Shown in pieces: positions 38,105 to 47,139 of a DNA stretch of 64,000 bases (position 1 is its first letter; the number at the start of each line of letters is the position of its first letter). The notes under the pieces are model-generated. The model worked only from the letters and a program-made list of their open reading frames with translations. It was not told where the DNA came from and did no database searches. The DNA comes from an uncultured Pelagibacteraceae bacterium (GTDB taxonomy: Bacteria > Pseudomonadota > Alphaproteobacteria > Pelagibacterales > Pelagibacteraceae): positions 1 to 64,000 of the forward strand of contig CABZOF010000002.1 of assembly GCA_902527215.1 (NCBI GenBank), written 5' to 3'. The position numbers and the translations under genes are program-made.

Positions 38105-38650
38105 GTGTCATTAAGATATACAACTTTAATTTCAAGCGCACTTCACTCAACTTATACGCTACCTCAAAAATGGTTAAATGATATTAAACATATAGAGTTT
38201 AACGAAATACTTTCATCATCAATTGGACCTCTAGCATTATTTTTTGGTTGGAAAAAAAGCCATAAAGAGGAGTTTTCTGAAATTGCATCAGGAGTCTTGG
38301 CTTCTAGTTTTATTCATGGTGATCCAATTGGAAGTGTTTCATCTATTGTTATATTGGCACACAGATATTCAAAAACAAAAAACAAAGCTGAATTTAATAA
38401 TCTTCAATGGGGTTTTATTAAAGGAACAATAAGTGTAGGTGCTTTTGCTTTAACGACAAAATTTGTATCTTCTTCTTTTTTTGGTTTTATGGTTGCTCTA
38501 TGTGTTGCAGGGATAATTAGAAAATCCTTAGGATACCTGAAAATGTTGCAGTACATAAAATATCTTAAACAATTCAAACCAAAATTTAAAAAGTACATGA
38601 CAAGAAGAGAATTTCTTACTCTTAATCTCATGACTTTAAAAAATGCTTGA
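38105..38650 (+). CDS. Hypothetical membrane-associated protein
   Basis: The 181-residue protein has moderately hydrophobic stretches around residues 60-85 and 105-140 and a strongly basic C-terminus (KYLKQFKPKFKKYMTRREF). The start is GTG 38105, because an in-frame stop lies at about 38090 and no upstream ATG exists. I recognise no family. It stands alone between two unrelated genes and has a direct-repeat pair upstream. Confidence 0.5.
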   Translation: MSLRYTTLISSALHSTYTLPQKWLNDIKHIEFNEILSSSIGPLALFFGWKKSHKEEFSEIASGVLASSFIHGDPIGSVSSIVILAHRYSKTKNKAEFNNLQWGFIKGTISVGAFALTTKFVSSSFFGFMVALCVAGIIRKSLGYLKMLQYIKYLKQFKPKFKKYMTRREFLTLNLMTLKNA

Positions 38651-38716
38651 AGCTTTGATAATTTTAGAAATAACTTTTTTGGTTCTATCCTTTTCTAAAT
38701 AATAAGGAATTTTAAA

Positions 38717-38971
38717 TTAATCAGTCTCTTGATCTTGGTCTTTTTTTTTCTTTTTTCCTTTAAATGCTTTGACTGCTAAAAAACCAACAACTCCTCCAAC
38801 AACAGCCACTGGCAGTGTACCCGCGACTGCAGTTCCTAAAGCAGCTATTCCCATTGATGATCCTAACCATCCACCAACCGCAGCTCCTCCTATTGTTCCC
38901 ATACCTTCTTTTGTAGTTGCTACATCAATTGTTTTTCCGACGACTGAGTCAATTTTTTCTCTTTTTGACAT
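38717..38971 (-). CDS. Small glycine-rich hydrophobic protein
   Basis: The 84-residue protein has a charged start (MSKREKIDSVVGKTIDVATTK), a long Gly/Ala/Val segment of glycine-zipper type (residues 27-68) and a highly charged KGKKKKKDQDQETD tail. Such proteins usually insert in membranes. Function is unknown. The absence of Asn/Ile-rich composition in its core sets it apart from its neighbours. Confidence 0.6.
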   Translation of the reverse strand: MSKREKIDSVVGKTIDVATTKEGMGTIGGAAVGGWLGSSMGIAALGTAVAGTLPVAVVGGVVGFLAVKAFKGKKKKKDQDQETD

Positions 38972-39029
38972 GCTCTAAAATATCATATTGTTTAAAAAGT
39001 ATGAAGCTTATTTAGTTTAATTAACTATA

Positions 39030-39452
39030 TTAAGAATCTGCGGCTTTTCTAGCAATTAAATCTACCTCATTGTTTAAAACATCTGTAGAGTGGCCTTTGA
39101 CCCAACTCCATTTTATTTGAAATTCATTAGTCATTTGATCTAATTCAGTCCAGAGATCTTTATTTTTAACAGGTTGTTTACTAGCTGTTTTCCATCCATT
39201 TTTTTTCCAATTATGTATCCATTCAGTTATTCCTGATTTCACATATTTAGAGTCTGTAAAAATTTGAACATTGCTACCTTTAGGAATTTTTTTAAGAGCT
39301 TTTATTGGAGCAAGTAATTCCATTTGATTATTTGTAGTATCTTTTTTGCTACCCTTTATTCGAATTTTTTTATTATCATCTATAATAATTGCAGCCCATC
39401 CGCCATTTCCTGGATTACCTAAACATGATCCATCGGTATAAATCTTTATCAT
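39030..39452 (-). CDS. rnhA: Ribonuclease HI
   Basis: The 140-residue nuclease cleaves RNA in RNA-DNA hybrids. Catalytic acids are seen in IYTDGSCLGNPG (Asp), NNQMELLAPI (Glu), IFTDSKYV (Asp) and the late VDLIARKAA (Asp). SWVKGHS carries the conserved His. It shares one base with thrB upstream, reproducing the ispH-thrB-rnhA order known from many alphaproteobacteria. Confidence 0.96.
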   Translation of the reverse strand: MIKIYTDGSCLGNPGNGGWAAIIIDDNKKIRIKGSKKDTTNNQMELLAPIKALKKIPKGSNVQIFTDSKYVKSGITEWIHNWKKNGWKTASKQPVKNKDLWTELDQMTNEFQIKWSWVKGHSTDVLNNEVDLIARKAADS

Positions 39453-40417
39453 TAAGAATAATCCTTAAAAGAATTTAACTTTCTATGAAAATTTAACTTA
39501 TCCAGGTATTCTTTTGGATCTTTAATTTTAATTAATGCTTTTTTTGGAGTATTTAAATAATCATATGATCTTGTAAGAAGGTATCTTAAAGCTGAACCTC
39601 TACATAAAGTATTGAAATTATTCTTTTCTTTTAAACTTAATTTACGTACTGATTGATAACCTCCTAATAATTGAGCAGATTTATTTTTGTCTAAAATATA
39701 AATTTTATTTCTTTTTTTAAAACATAATGCATTAACACATGTTGCTAATTCATAAGCCAAGAAATCATTTGCAGAAAAATAAAAATCAATAAAACCGTAA
39801 TATTTTTTCTTATAGAAAAAAATATTATCAATAAAAAGATCACTATGAATTATTCCATTTGGCATTTTTTTTGGCCATTTTTTCTTAATATCAATTAAAT
39901 CAGTTTTCATGGTCTTAATTAAATTATTTGAAAGTTTATTAATTCTTTTATCTATTTTATTTAGTAAAGGTCCCCAAGAATTTACTGATAACGAATTTTT
40001 TCTATACAATCTTAATTTCTTAGCAGCTAAATGTAACAGAGCAGCATTTTTTCCAACTTGAAAACAGTCTTTACTTGTTAGTTGATTTTTATCTTTTCCT
40101 TCTAAAAAACTTACTAAACATGCAATTTTATTTTTAATTTTGAATAAATATTTGCCTTTTTTATTTTTTATTGGTTCAGGACATTTAATTTTATGCTTAG
40201 ATAAACCAAACATTAAGTTCATAAAAAAAGGTAAATCTTTTTTTTGAACTCTTTTTTCAAATATAGTCAGTATTATTTTCTTTTTATTTGTTTTTATTAA
40301 GTAGTTTGTATTCTCAATTCCTTTTTTAATGCCAGAAAACGAATAGATTTTCCCAATTTTAAAGTTTTTTTCGATTAAGCTTAAATCGTTTTGATTTATC
40401 CTTGTATATACAGCCAT
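39452..40417 (-). CDS. thrB: Homoserine kinase, APH-fold type
   Basis: The 321-residue enzyme phosphorylates homoserine for thrC. It belongs to the aminoglycoside-phosphotransferase-like ThrB family, with the catalytic IHSDLFIDNIFFYKK (HxDxxxxN) and FIDFYFSANDFLAYELA (second metal-binding Asp). The N-terminal GIENTNYLIKTN is typical. It overlaps ispH and rnhA by one base each. Confidence 0.93.
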   Translation of the reverse strand: MAVYTRINQNDLSLIEKNFKIGKIYSFSGIKKGIENTNYLIKTNKKKIILTIFEKRVQKKDLPFFMNLMFGLSKHKIKCPEPIKNKKGKYLFKIKNKIACLVSFLEGKDKNQLTSKDCFQVGKNAALLHLAAKKLRLYRKNSLSVNSWGPLLNKIDKRINKLSNNLIKTMKTDLIDIKKKWPKKMPNGIIHSDLFIDNIFFYKKKYYGFIDFYFSANDFLAYELATCVNALCFKKRNKIYILDKNKSAQLLGGYQSVRKLSLKEKNNFNTLCRGSALRYLLTRSYDYLNTPKKALIKIKDPKEYLDKLNFHRKLNSFKDYS

Positions 40418-41367
40418 TAATTTAATTTTCCTGGAATTTTAAATGTTACATCTTCTTTTACTATTTCAACTTCCTCTATTTCTACAGTAAATTTTTTCTT
40501 AATATTTTCTATGAATTCATTCACTAATACTTCAGGAGCCGAGGCACCAGATGAAATACCTATTGTTTTGCATTTAGATATTTTTTCTAGTGGAAAAGTG
40601 CTTTCTGAATGAATTAACTCAGCATGCTCACATCCATTATTTTTAGCTACTTCAACCAATCTAACTGAGTTAGATGAATTTCTACTACCAATTACAAAAA
40701 AATTATCACACTCTTTTGCAATTTTTTTTACTGCTGCTTGTCTATTTGTTGTTGCGTAACAAATATCATCTTTTTTTGGCTCGTGAATATCAGGAAAGCG
40801 TTCTTTTAAAACATTTATAATATCTTTAGTATCATCAACCGACAATGTTGTTTGTGTAATATAAGCAAGTTTATCGTTTTTACCTCTTTGATAATTTTTT
40901 GCATCATCTGTAGTTTCAATAAGATCAATCTTTCCACTAGCTAATTGGCCCATTGTGCCAATTACTTCAGGATGGTTTTTATGACCTATAAGCAAAACTT
41001 GAATATCTTTTTTATTTAAATTTTCTGCTTCTCTGTGAACTTTAGATACCAATGGACATGTTGCATCAATAAAAATCATGTTAAAACTTTCTGCTTCTTT
41101 AGGAACAGATTTTGGTACACCATGAGCTGAAAAGATAACAGGCCTTGTTTTATCTTCAATTTCATCAATTTCCTCAACAAATATTGCACCAATTTTTTTT
41201 AAGCCATCTACTACGTGCTTGTTATGAACTATTTCATGTCTTACATATACAGGGGCACCATATTTTTCTATACTTTTCTTCACAATTTCAATTGCTCTGT
41301 CAACACCGGCACAAAATCCTCTCGGAGCTGCTAAAAGTATTTTAAGATGATTATTCTTCACTTTCAT
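40417..41367 (-). CDS. ispH: 4-hydroxy-3-methylbut-2-enyl diphosphate reductase
   Basis: The 316-residue [4Fe-4S] enzyme forms IPP and DMAPP in the last step of the MEP pathway. Cluster Cys residues lie in PRGFCAGVDRAI, IDATCPLVSKVH and ISKCKTIGISSGASAPE. TNRQAAVKKIA and SRNSSNSVRLVEVA are also conserved. Transcribed after the carotenoid genes and a small membrane protein, whose end it overlaps by 17 nt, it supplies the precursors those genes use. Confidence 0.96.
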   Translation of the reverse strand: MKVKNNHLKILLAAPRGFCAGVDRAIEIVKKSIEKYGAPVYVRHEIVHNKHVVDGLKKIGAIFVEEIDEIEDKTRPVIFSAHGVPKSVPKEAESFNMIFIDATCPLVSKVHREAENLNKKDIQVLLIGHKNHPEVIGTMGQLASGKIDLIETTDDAKNYQRGKNDKLAYITQTTLSVDDTKDIINVLKERFPDIHEPKKDDICYATTNRQAAVKKIAKECDNFFVIGSRNSSNSVRLVEVAKNNGCEHAELIHSESTFPLEKISKCKTIGISSGASAPEVLVNEFIENIKKKFTVEIEEVEIVKEDVTFKIPGKLN

Positions 41368-41524
41368 CCTTTCGAAGAAATGGGATTAAAAAAACAATAC
41401 ATGCAATTAGAAAAAAAAGACTGCCAAACATAGCCCAAAAATTTCCAAAACTTGATATAATAAAACCCAACGCAGAAATAATGAATAAAATCCACCCAAC
41501 TAAATTAATATTTTTATTACTCAT
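41351..41524 (-). CDS. Small two-TM protein between blh and ispH, unknown
   Basis: The 57-residue protein consists almost wholly of two hydrophobic helices with a short FGNFWAMFG turn and an acidic KDESEE tail. I chose ATG 41524 over a TTG three codons earlier. It overlaps both neighbours, blh by 8 nt and ispH by 17 nt, so it is embedded in the carotenoid/isoprenoid transcription unit. No family is recognised. Confidence 0.6.
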   Translation of the reverse strand: MSNKNINLVGWILFIISALGFIISSFGNFWAMFGSLFFLIACIVFLIPFLRKDESEE

Positions 41525-42407
41525 TTTTTTCAATTAAATATTCGAGCAATATATGTGGAAAAGTTAATGAGGCCAATCCAATAAAAATTACTCGATAAAT
41601 AGATTCATTAAATTCGATATAATTATTTAGAATTGATATTGAAACAACATATCCAAAAATTGTCAAAATTGTTAGCGGAAGGGCTTTTTTAATGAATAAT
41701 GGCAAACCTTTTGTCAAATTTTTATTTATTTCTCTAATCAAAGAAATTGAATGCCTAATAGAATGTAAAAAGCAAAAGTAAATCGTGAAAGCAATTATTG
41801 GATTAAGAAAATAATTTAGGATTAATATTGATAAATAATCCATTAATAATAATGACTTTGCTTCGAGATTTTTGTTTAACGATAAAATAATTCCAGAAAT
41901 TAAAGATAATAAGATAAATATAAATAATATCTCATTAGATATTATTAAATTATTTGAAATATAAAAATTTAATGTTTCGAATATTGCTAGTGTCTCTTCT
42001 TTGTGAAAAAATAAGGGTGAGGTAATTATTAACGATCCTTTTAAAAAATAAATTAATTCAAAGTTTTTCTTTTGGTTAATAAATTCGGAGTCCTCTTTTC
42101 CAAAATGAAAAGCAGCGATAATTAAAAATAAGAAAAGTAATGATTTTGGGAATATTAACCAAATCAGTATTATAACTGTGCCAATAAGTAAATAACTCAT
42201 ATAAAAAATACCCATTGATTTATATCCAAAATATTTAATCAGTTTTTTACCTTTAATATGATCTAGAGAACCATGGGATATTCCAATTGTTAAAATTAAA
42301 AACAACGAAATTAGTAAGAAACTACCTTCTCTCAGATATTTTATTCCAGATAAAAGTATACATAAATTAAAAAAAATTAAAGAGTGGAAAAAATTAATTC
42401 TAATCAT
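41517..42407 (-). CDS. blh: Beta-carotene 15,15'-dioxygenase, Brp/Blh family
   Basis: The 296-residue polytopic membrane enzyme splits beta-carotene into two retinal molecules. Family features are the first His motif in GISHGSLDHIKG, AAFHFGKED with a second His, and YFCFLHSIRHS with two more that complete the iron site. Seven to nine hydrophobic helices are visible. It follows crtY by 5 nt. Retinal is the chromophore of proteorhodopsin, whose gene is not in this window. Confidence 0.9.
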   Translation of the reverse strand: MIRINFFHSLIFFNLCILLSGIKYLREGSFLLISLFLILTIGISHGSLDHIKGKKLIKYFGYKSMGIFYMSYLLIGTVIILIWLIFPKSLLFLFLIIAAFHFGKEDSEFINQKKNFELIYFLKGSLIITSPLFFHKEETLAIFETLNFYISNNLIISNEILFIFILLSLISGIILSLNKNLEAKSLLLMDYLSILILNYFLNPIIAFTIYFCFLHSIRHSISLIREINKNLTKGLPLFIKKALPLTILTIFGYVVSISILNNYIEFNESIYRVIFIGLASLTFPHILLEYLIEKNE

Positions 42408-42412
42408 ATAAT

Positions 42413-43477
42413 TTAAAAAAGTTCTTTAATAAAAATCCATTTAGGCATTTTTAATATTACCGATATATCTTCAAATAAATTACTTCTATTTGACAAAAAT
42501 TTTATAACAGTATTAGATTTATTATTAAACATCCTAAAAAAAATATTTGGCATTTTGCTTGGATTATTTTTAAGAACTTTTAAAAAAATTTTATCAAGAA
42601 ATTGATATTTTTTTTTAATTTGAAAAGTTTTCAATTTACTAATGTTTTCGATATTTTCTCTTATAAATTTACTTTGTTCTTGAATATTTAGAAAAGTATA
42701 ACCAGTACTTAACCTTGTCATACCACCAGCTGTTCCAATATTAATTTTATTTTTTTTTTGGTCAACTATTGGGTAAAAAAGAGGTATAGCACCCACTTCT
42801 TTGTATGTAATCTTATAATCTTTTATTTTTAGATTATTCTCAATATATTCTTTAATTTGCTGATCATAATCTTTTTGGGAATCGTCATCCATTTCTGATA
42901 ACCATGTTGTTTCAACTAATGCTGTTTTTTTTGAATATGGAAGTGTATAAAAAAAATGAACACTTCCTCTCTGTTCACAATCAAAATCCATTAGATTCAT
43001 CATTTCTTCATCAAAAAATTCCTTTTTTGTCTCTATTTCTACCCCACAGAAATGTTGCCAAAGACCAGAGTTTTGATTACCTAAATTTGGAACACTATTA
43101 AATACTAAAGAGTTATCAAAATTTATATTATGATCATTTTTGTGAAAGGAAATATTCTTATTCTCTTTTAATTTGCTGTTTATCTTCTCATAAAATAGCC
43201 CACTATCAATACTTTGATACTGATAATTATCGCACTCTAGATGTCTTGTTTTTTGAGGCACATTTATGGAGAAATGTTTCCAATTTTTTTTTACACAATC
43301 CTCAAAATTATGTGGGAATGTTTTCCAAAAAGACCAAGTTTTATCTTTTTTATATTCATCTCTTGGCTCAATAATAGCTAAAGTTTTATTTTTTAACTTA
43401 TTATTGATATCTAACTCATATGCTAAAGATAATCCTGCACAACCACCACCAATTATGATAAAATCAAAATCTTTCAT
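42413..43477 (-). CDS. crtY: Lycopene beta-cyclase
   Basis: The 354-residue flavoprotein closes both ends of lycopene to give beta-carotene. The N-terminal dinucleotide motif is FIIIGGGCAGLSLAYEL; TWSFWKTFP and GTAGGMTRLSTGYTF are typical of bacterial CrtY. It overlaps crtB by 14 nt and precedes blh, so product flows directly to the cleavage enzyme. Confidence 0.92.
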   Translation of the reverse strand: MKDFDFIIIGGGCAGLSLAYELDINNKLKNKTLAIIEPRDEYKKDKTWSFWKTFPHNFEDCVKKNWKHFSINVPQKTRHLECDNYQYQSIDSGLFYEKINSKLKENKNISFHKNDHNINFDNSLVFNSVPNLGNQNSGLWQHFCGVEIETKKEFFDEEMMNLMDFDCEQRGSVHFFYTLPYSKKTALVETTWLSEMDDDSQKDYDQQIKEYIENNLKIKDYKITYKEVGAIPLFYPIVDQKKNKINIGTAGGMTRLSTGYTFLNIQEQSKFIRENIENISKLKTFQIKKKYQFLDKIFLKVLKNNPSKMPNIFFRMFNNKSNTVIKFLSNRSNLFEDISVILKMPKWIFIKELF

Positions 43478-44315
43478 TTAAATTTATTTCTTCACTAATT
43501 AATTCGTGTTCTTTATCTCTAAGGTGATTATGTTTTTTAATCAATGATAGTTTTAGCAAGTCATATATAGATAATAATGTTTGTAATATCTTACCATTAT
43601 TAGTTACAAAAATTTTACCTGATTTATCATAATTTTGAATTGTTTCTTTCTCAATAATATTTCTTCCAATTTGTCTATAAACTCTTCTTGCAACTAAAAT
43701 TGAAAATCGAAGACTTAAAGGAATATCCTTTATTGCTGAAAAGCTACTATCATAAAATAAATCTGCAGTAGCCAATGTTTCTTTTATTGTTTCAAAATTA
43801 TGCTTTATATAAAATCTTTTATTTTTTGAGTCCTCTACTACATCTCTGGAAATATTTGTTAGTTGCATAGCTATTCCCAAATCTATAGCTGATTTAAGAG
43901 AATTAGAGCTAGTGACATTTAAAATTTTTGCCATCATTAATCCAACAGTTCCTGCTACTCTATATGAATAAATTAATAATTCCTTTTTTGAATTTAATCT
44001 TACTTCATTTTGAATATCAGACTCCACACCATCGAATAAGTCTTCTACAATTTTTGTGGAAATATTATATTCATCCATTAATACCCACATATTTTTAATT
44101 ATACGGTTCTGAAATTCTTTATTGATAAAATTATTTTTGAAGTTTAAAAATCTTCTTAATTTAACTTCAATTGTACCTTCATCGTCTGCTATGTTGTCTA
44201 AAGTTCTACAAAAATCGTATAAATTAGAACATTTTAAATAAATTCTCTTAGGTAGGAAAAAACCAGCCCAATTAAATGATTTTGCGTATATTGATAGAAA
44301 ACTCTTTTTCTCCAT
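43464..44315 (-). CDS. crtB: Phytoene synthase
   Basis: The 283-residue head-to-head prenyltransferase condenses two GGPP to phytoene. The two Asp-rich motifs appear as CRTLDNIADDEGT and TNISRDVVEDSKNKRFYI. The YSYRVAGTVGLMMAKIL segment is conserved. It shares one base with crtI. GGPP synthase (crtE) is not in the window and must be encoded elsewhere. Confidence 0.94.
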   Translation of the reverse strand: MEKKSFLSIYAKSFNWAGFFLPKRIYLKCSNLYDFCRTLDNIADDEGTIEVKLRRFLNFKNNFINKEFQNRIIKNMWVLMDEYNISTKIVEDLFDGVESDIQNEVRLNSKKELLIYSYRVAGTVGLMMAKILNVTSSNSLKSAIDLGIAMQLTNISRDVVEDSKNKRFYIKHNFETIKETLATADLFYDSSFSAIKDIPLSLRFSILVARRVYRQIGRNIIEKETIQNYDKSGKIFVTNNGKILQTLLSIYDLLKLSLIKKHNHLRDKEHELISEEINLNERF

Positions 44316-45772
44316 TACAGAATTTTATCTAAGACTTTTGCTGAAGATAGCACTCCTGGCACACCTGCTCCAGGATGAGTACCCGCTCCCACAAAGTATA
44401 AACCATCAAAAATCTCTGATTTATTATGAAATCTAAAATAAGCTGACTGGGTAAATTTTGGTTGAATAGAAAAACCTGAGCCATATTTTGTATTTAACTC
44501 TTTCTCAAAATAATCAGGAGTTAAGTAAAAATCCTCAACAATATTTTCACTTAAATTAGGTAGTAAACTTTCCTCCATTTTTTGAATAACTAAGTTTTTC
44601 ATCTTATCTCCCTCAATAGACCAGTCTATACCAGATTGGTTATTAGGAACTGGCACCAACACATAAAAACAATCATGATTATCAGGCGCCATCGATTTGT
44701 CTGTAGCTGTTGGTCTATGTAAATAGTAACTAATATCGTCATTTAATTTTTTATTATTAAAAATATCGTCCAAGTGTTCCTTGTACTTATCTCCAAATTT
44801 GATTGTATGATGTTCAACATCGTCGTAAACTTTTTTGGTTCCAAAGTAATAAACAAATAAACCCATTGAATATTCCATTCTTTTCATTTTCCAATTAAAA
44901 ATAGAATTACTACTACTTGTGTTTGCTAATTTTGAGTAAACTGCAGGTGGATCAGCATTACAAATAACATTATCTGTTTTTATTCTATCTCCATTATTTA
45001 GTTCAACACCAGTTATTTTATTTTTATTTGATATGATTTTATTTACTTCACACCCTTTTAATATTTTTATATTTTCTTCATTCATTAGTTTTTCCATACC
45101 ATTTATTATTTGACCAGTACCACCCATTGAATAATGAATTCCCCATTTTTTTTCTAAATATAAAATTAATCCATATATTGATGTTGTTGTGAAAGGATTA
45201 CCACCTACTAGTAGTGGATGCATACTAAGTAATCTTCTTAATTTTTCATCTTCTATATATGAGGAAACCAAACCATAAACAGATTTATAACTCTTTAGAT
45301 TAAACAAAGAGGGTATTTGCTTTAACATAAAAGAGGGTTTATCAAATGGAACATCTGATAATTCAGTAAAACCTTTATCAAAAATTTTTTTTGTAAAATT
45401 AACTAAATTTTTATATCCGTTTACATCTTTTTCGTTAATCTTTTTTATTTGATTAACCATTTCTTCTTCATCACCAGAATAGTCAAACTTAAAACCATCT
45501 TCAAAAACAAATTGATACCAAGTTTTTAAAGATTTTATTTCTAAATAGTCTTTTGAATTCTTGTCAAAAAGCTGAAATAATTCATCAATCAAGTAGGGCG
45601 CTGTTATCACAGTTGGACCACCATCAAATGTAAATCCGTTTTTTTTAAAGACTCTTGCCCGTCCACCTAAATCTTCATGTTTTTCAATCAAGGTTACATT
45701 ATGGCCTTTAGCTTTTAACCTTAATGATGCAGCCATACCACCAAAACCTGATCCTATTACTATCGAATTCAT
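44315..45772 (-). CDS. crtI: Phytoene desaturase
   Basis: The 485-residue FAD enzyme desaturates phytoene to lycopene. It opens with SIVIGSGFGGMAASLRLKA and EKHEDLGGRARVF, and shows FTFDGGPTVITAPYLI and the C-terminal VGAGTHPGAGVPGVLSSAKV. It is the first carotenoid gene, 44 nt after the last ATP synthase gene and on the same strand, with no terminator visible between them. Readthrough from the F0 genes is therefore possible. Confidence 0.96.
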   Translation of the reverse strand: MNSIVIGSGFGGMAASLRLKAKGHNVTLIEKHEDLGGRARVFKKNGFTFDGGPTVITAPYLIDELFQLFDKNSKDYLEIKSLKTWYQFVFEDGFKFDYSGDEEEMVNQIKKINEKDVNGYKNLVNFTKKIFDKGFTELSDVPFDKPSFMLKQIPSLFNLKSYKSVYGLVSSYIEDEKLRRLLSMHPLLVGGNPFTTTSIYGLILYLEKKWGIHYSMGGTGQIINGMEKLMNEENIKILKGCEVNKIISNKNKITGVELNNGDRIKTDNVICNADPPAVYSKLANTSSSNSIFNWKMKRMEYSMGLFVYYFGTKKVYDDVEHHTIKFGDKYKEHLDDIFNNKKLNDDISYYLHRPTATDKSMAPDNHDCFYVLVPVPNNQSGIDWSIEGDKMKNLVIQKMEESLLPNLSENIVEDFYLTPDYFEKELNTKYGSGFSIQPKFTQSAYFRFHNKSEIFDGLYFVGAGTHPGAGVPGVLSSAKVLDKIL

Positions 45773-45816
45773 AATTTGGATTTTATATTATTTTAAGAAA
45801 ATGTAACGTAATTTAG

Positions 45817-46311
45817 TTATGAATTAATTTTTTTTAATTCAGTCTTTGCTTCTTCAAGATTTTTTTCAAATAGATTATCTAATTTAGATTTATCAACTGT
45901 AGTTGTTATTATCTTTTTTACAGACTCCACGGCAATTTTTATTGAAGTATCTTTGATTTCTTTAATTGCTCCCTCTTTCATCTGATTAATTTTTGTTTGA
46001 GTTAAATTCTTCTTTATTTCAGAAGATTTATGAAATTTTTCATTCATGCTTATAACAAGTTGTTCAGACTCTGCTTTAGCTTGATCAAGGATTTTTTTGG
46101 ACTCCCCTTCAACAGAATTAAGTTTAGTTTGAGCTTCATCTAAAAGTTTTTTTGACTCAACTCTTAACTTTTCACTTTCATCTATTTCTTTTTTTATATC
46201 TCCTATCATTTTTGATAGAAGATTGTTTATATTCTGAGGTATTTTAAAATATACCAATAGACCTATAAAAATAAAAAACGATATTGCTACCCAAAAAGTT
46301 GCATCAAACAT
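45817..46311 (-). CDS. atpF: ATP synthase F0 subunit b
   Basis: The 164-residue stator subunit has one N-terminal transmembrane helix (FWVAISFFIFIGLLVYF) followed by a long charged coiled coil. It overlaps the b' gene by 8 nt. Two different b-type subunits in tandem are the alphaproteobacterial and photosynthetic arrangement, forming a b/b' heterodimer. Confidence 0.93.
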   Translation of the reverse strand: MFDATFWVAISFFIFIGLLVYFKIPQNINNLLSKMIGDIKKEIDESEKLRVESKKLLDEAQTKLNSVEGESKKILDQAKAESEQLVISMNEKFHKSSEIKKNLTQTKINQMKEGAIKEIKDTSIKIAVESVKKIITTTVDKSKLDNLFEKNLEEAKTELKKINS

Positions 46312-46891
46312 CTTTTCTCTCTCTGTTTATTTTTGATTGGTCTTCTACGATTGCTACTATGCTACTACTATTTACTTCTTCACCAATTAGCTCTTTTATT
46401 AACTCAGCTGATGTTTCAGCTGCTATTTTATTTATTTTTTCTCCTGATTTATTCTTTAGATCAGACAATTCCTTTTCTACTTCATTTATTTCTTCATCAA
46501 GATCTTTCTCTAATGCAGCTCTTTTTTTATTAATATCATCCAAAATCTTTTCTCTAGCTTCATTAAAGTAACTTTTAGCTTTAAGTTTGCTGTCTAAAAT
46601 AATCTTTTCATATTCGTCAATTTTTTTTTGACTTTCTTCTTTTTGCTTATCTGCTGTCTCAATATTTTCAAGTATTTGAGATTTTCTAGTTTCCAGGTTA
46701 TCGCTAATCTTAGGCAATATAACTTTCGTCAAAACAATAAAAAGTATTCCAAACGTGATGATAAGCCAGAAGATTTGAGAAATCCAAAACTCTGGATTTA
46801 GTTGAGGCATACCACCACTTTCAGCGGCAAACACTGTATTAAAACATGCAAAGCATGTAACGAATAATAAAATAACTATTTTTTTTAACAT
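46304..46891 (-). CDS. atpG: ATP synthase F0 subunit b'
   Basis: The 195-residue second stator subunit has a signal-like hydrophobic start (residues 1-23 ending AESGG). A membrane helix follows in PEFWISQIFWLIITFGILF, and then about 140 residues of Lys/Glu-rich coiled coil. The proline-containing VILPKISDNLETR turn after the helix is typical of b'. It lies 3 nt after atpE. The extra N-terminal hydrophobic segment may be a cleaved signal, as in other alphaproteobacterial b' proteins. Confidence 0.9.
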   Translation of the reverse strand: MLKKIVILLFVTCFACFNTVFAAESGGMPQLNPEFWISQIFWLIITFGILFIVLTKVILPKISDNLETRKSQILENIETADKQKEESQKKIDEYEKIILDSKLKAKSYFNEAREKILDDINKKRAALEKDLDEEINEVEKELSDLKNKSGEKINKIAAETSAELIKELIGEEVNSSSIVAIVEDQSKINRERKDV

Positions 46892-46894
46892 TAA

Positions 46895-47122
46895 CTAAAA
46901 TGCAAATAAAATAATCAATGCAACTACTAGTCCAAACAATCCTGTTGCTTCAGCTAAAGCAAATCCTAATAACAAGTTAGGGAATTGTTTTTGAGCTGCA
47001 GATGGATTTCTCATAGCACCAGATAAGTAATTACCAAAGATAATTCCTATACCAACTCCCGCACCTGCTAGTGCGATAGCTGCTAGTCCTGCTCCTATCA
47101 TTTTTGCTGCTTCTAATTCCAT
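46895..47122 (-). CDS. atpE: ATP synthase F0 subunit c
   Basis: The 75-residue hairpin forms the rotor ring. Two helices are linked by a polar loop (RNPSAAQKQ). The ion-carrying Glu is in GFALAEATGLFG. The Glu is followed by Ala rather than Ser or Thr and the sodium-binding pattern is absent, so proton coupling is expected. A good Shine-Dalgarno (aggagg) precedes it, consistent with the high copy number required. Confidence 0.97.
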   Translation of the reverse strand: MELEAAKMIGAGLAAIALAGAGVGIGIIFGNYLSGAMRNPSAAQKQFPNLLLGFALAEATGLFGLVVALIILFAF

Positions 47123-47139
47123 TTTTCCTCCTTTTTTTA

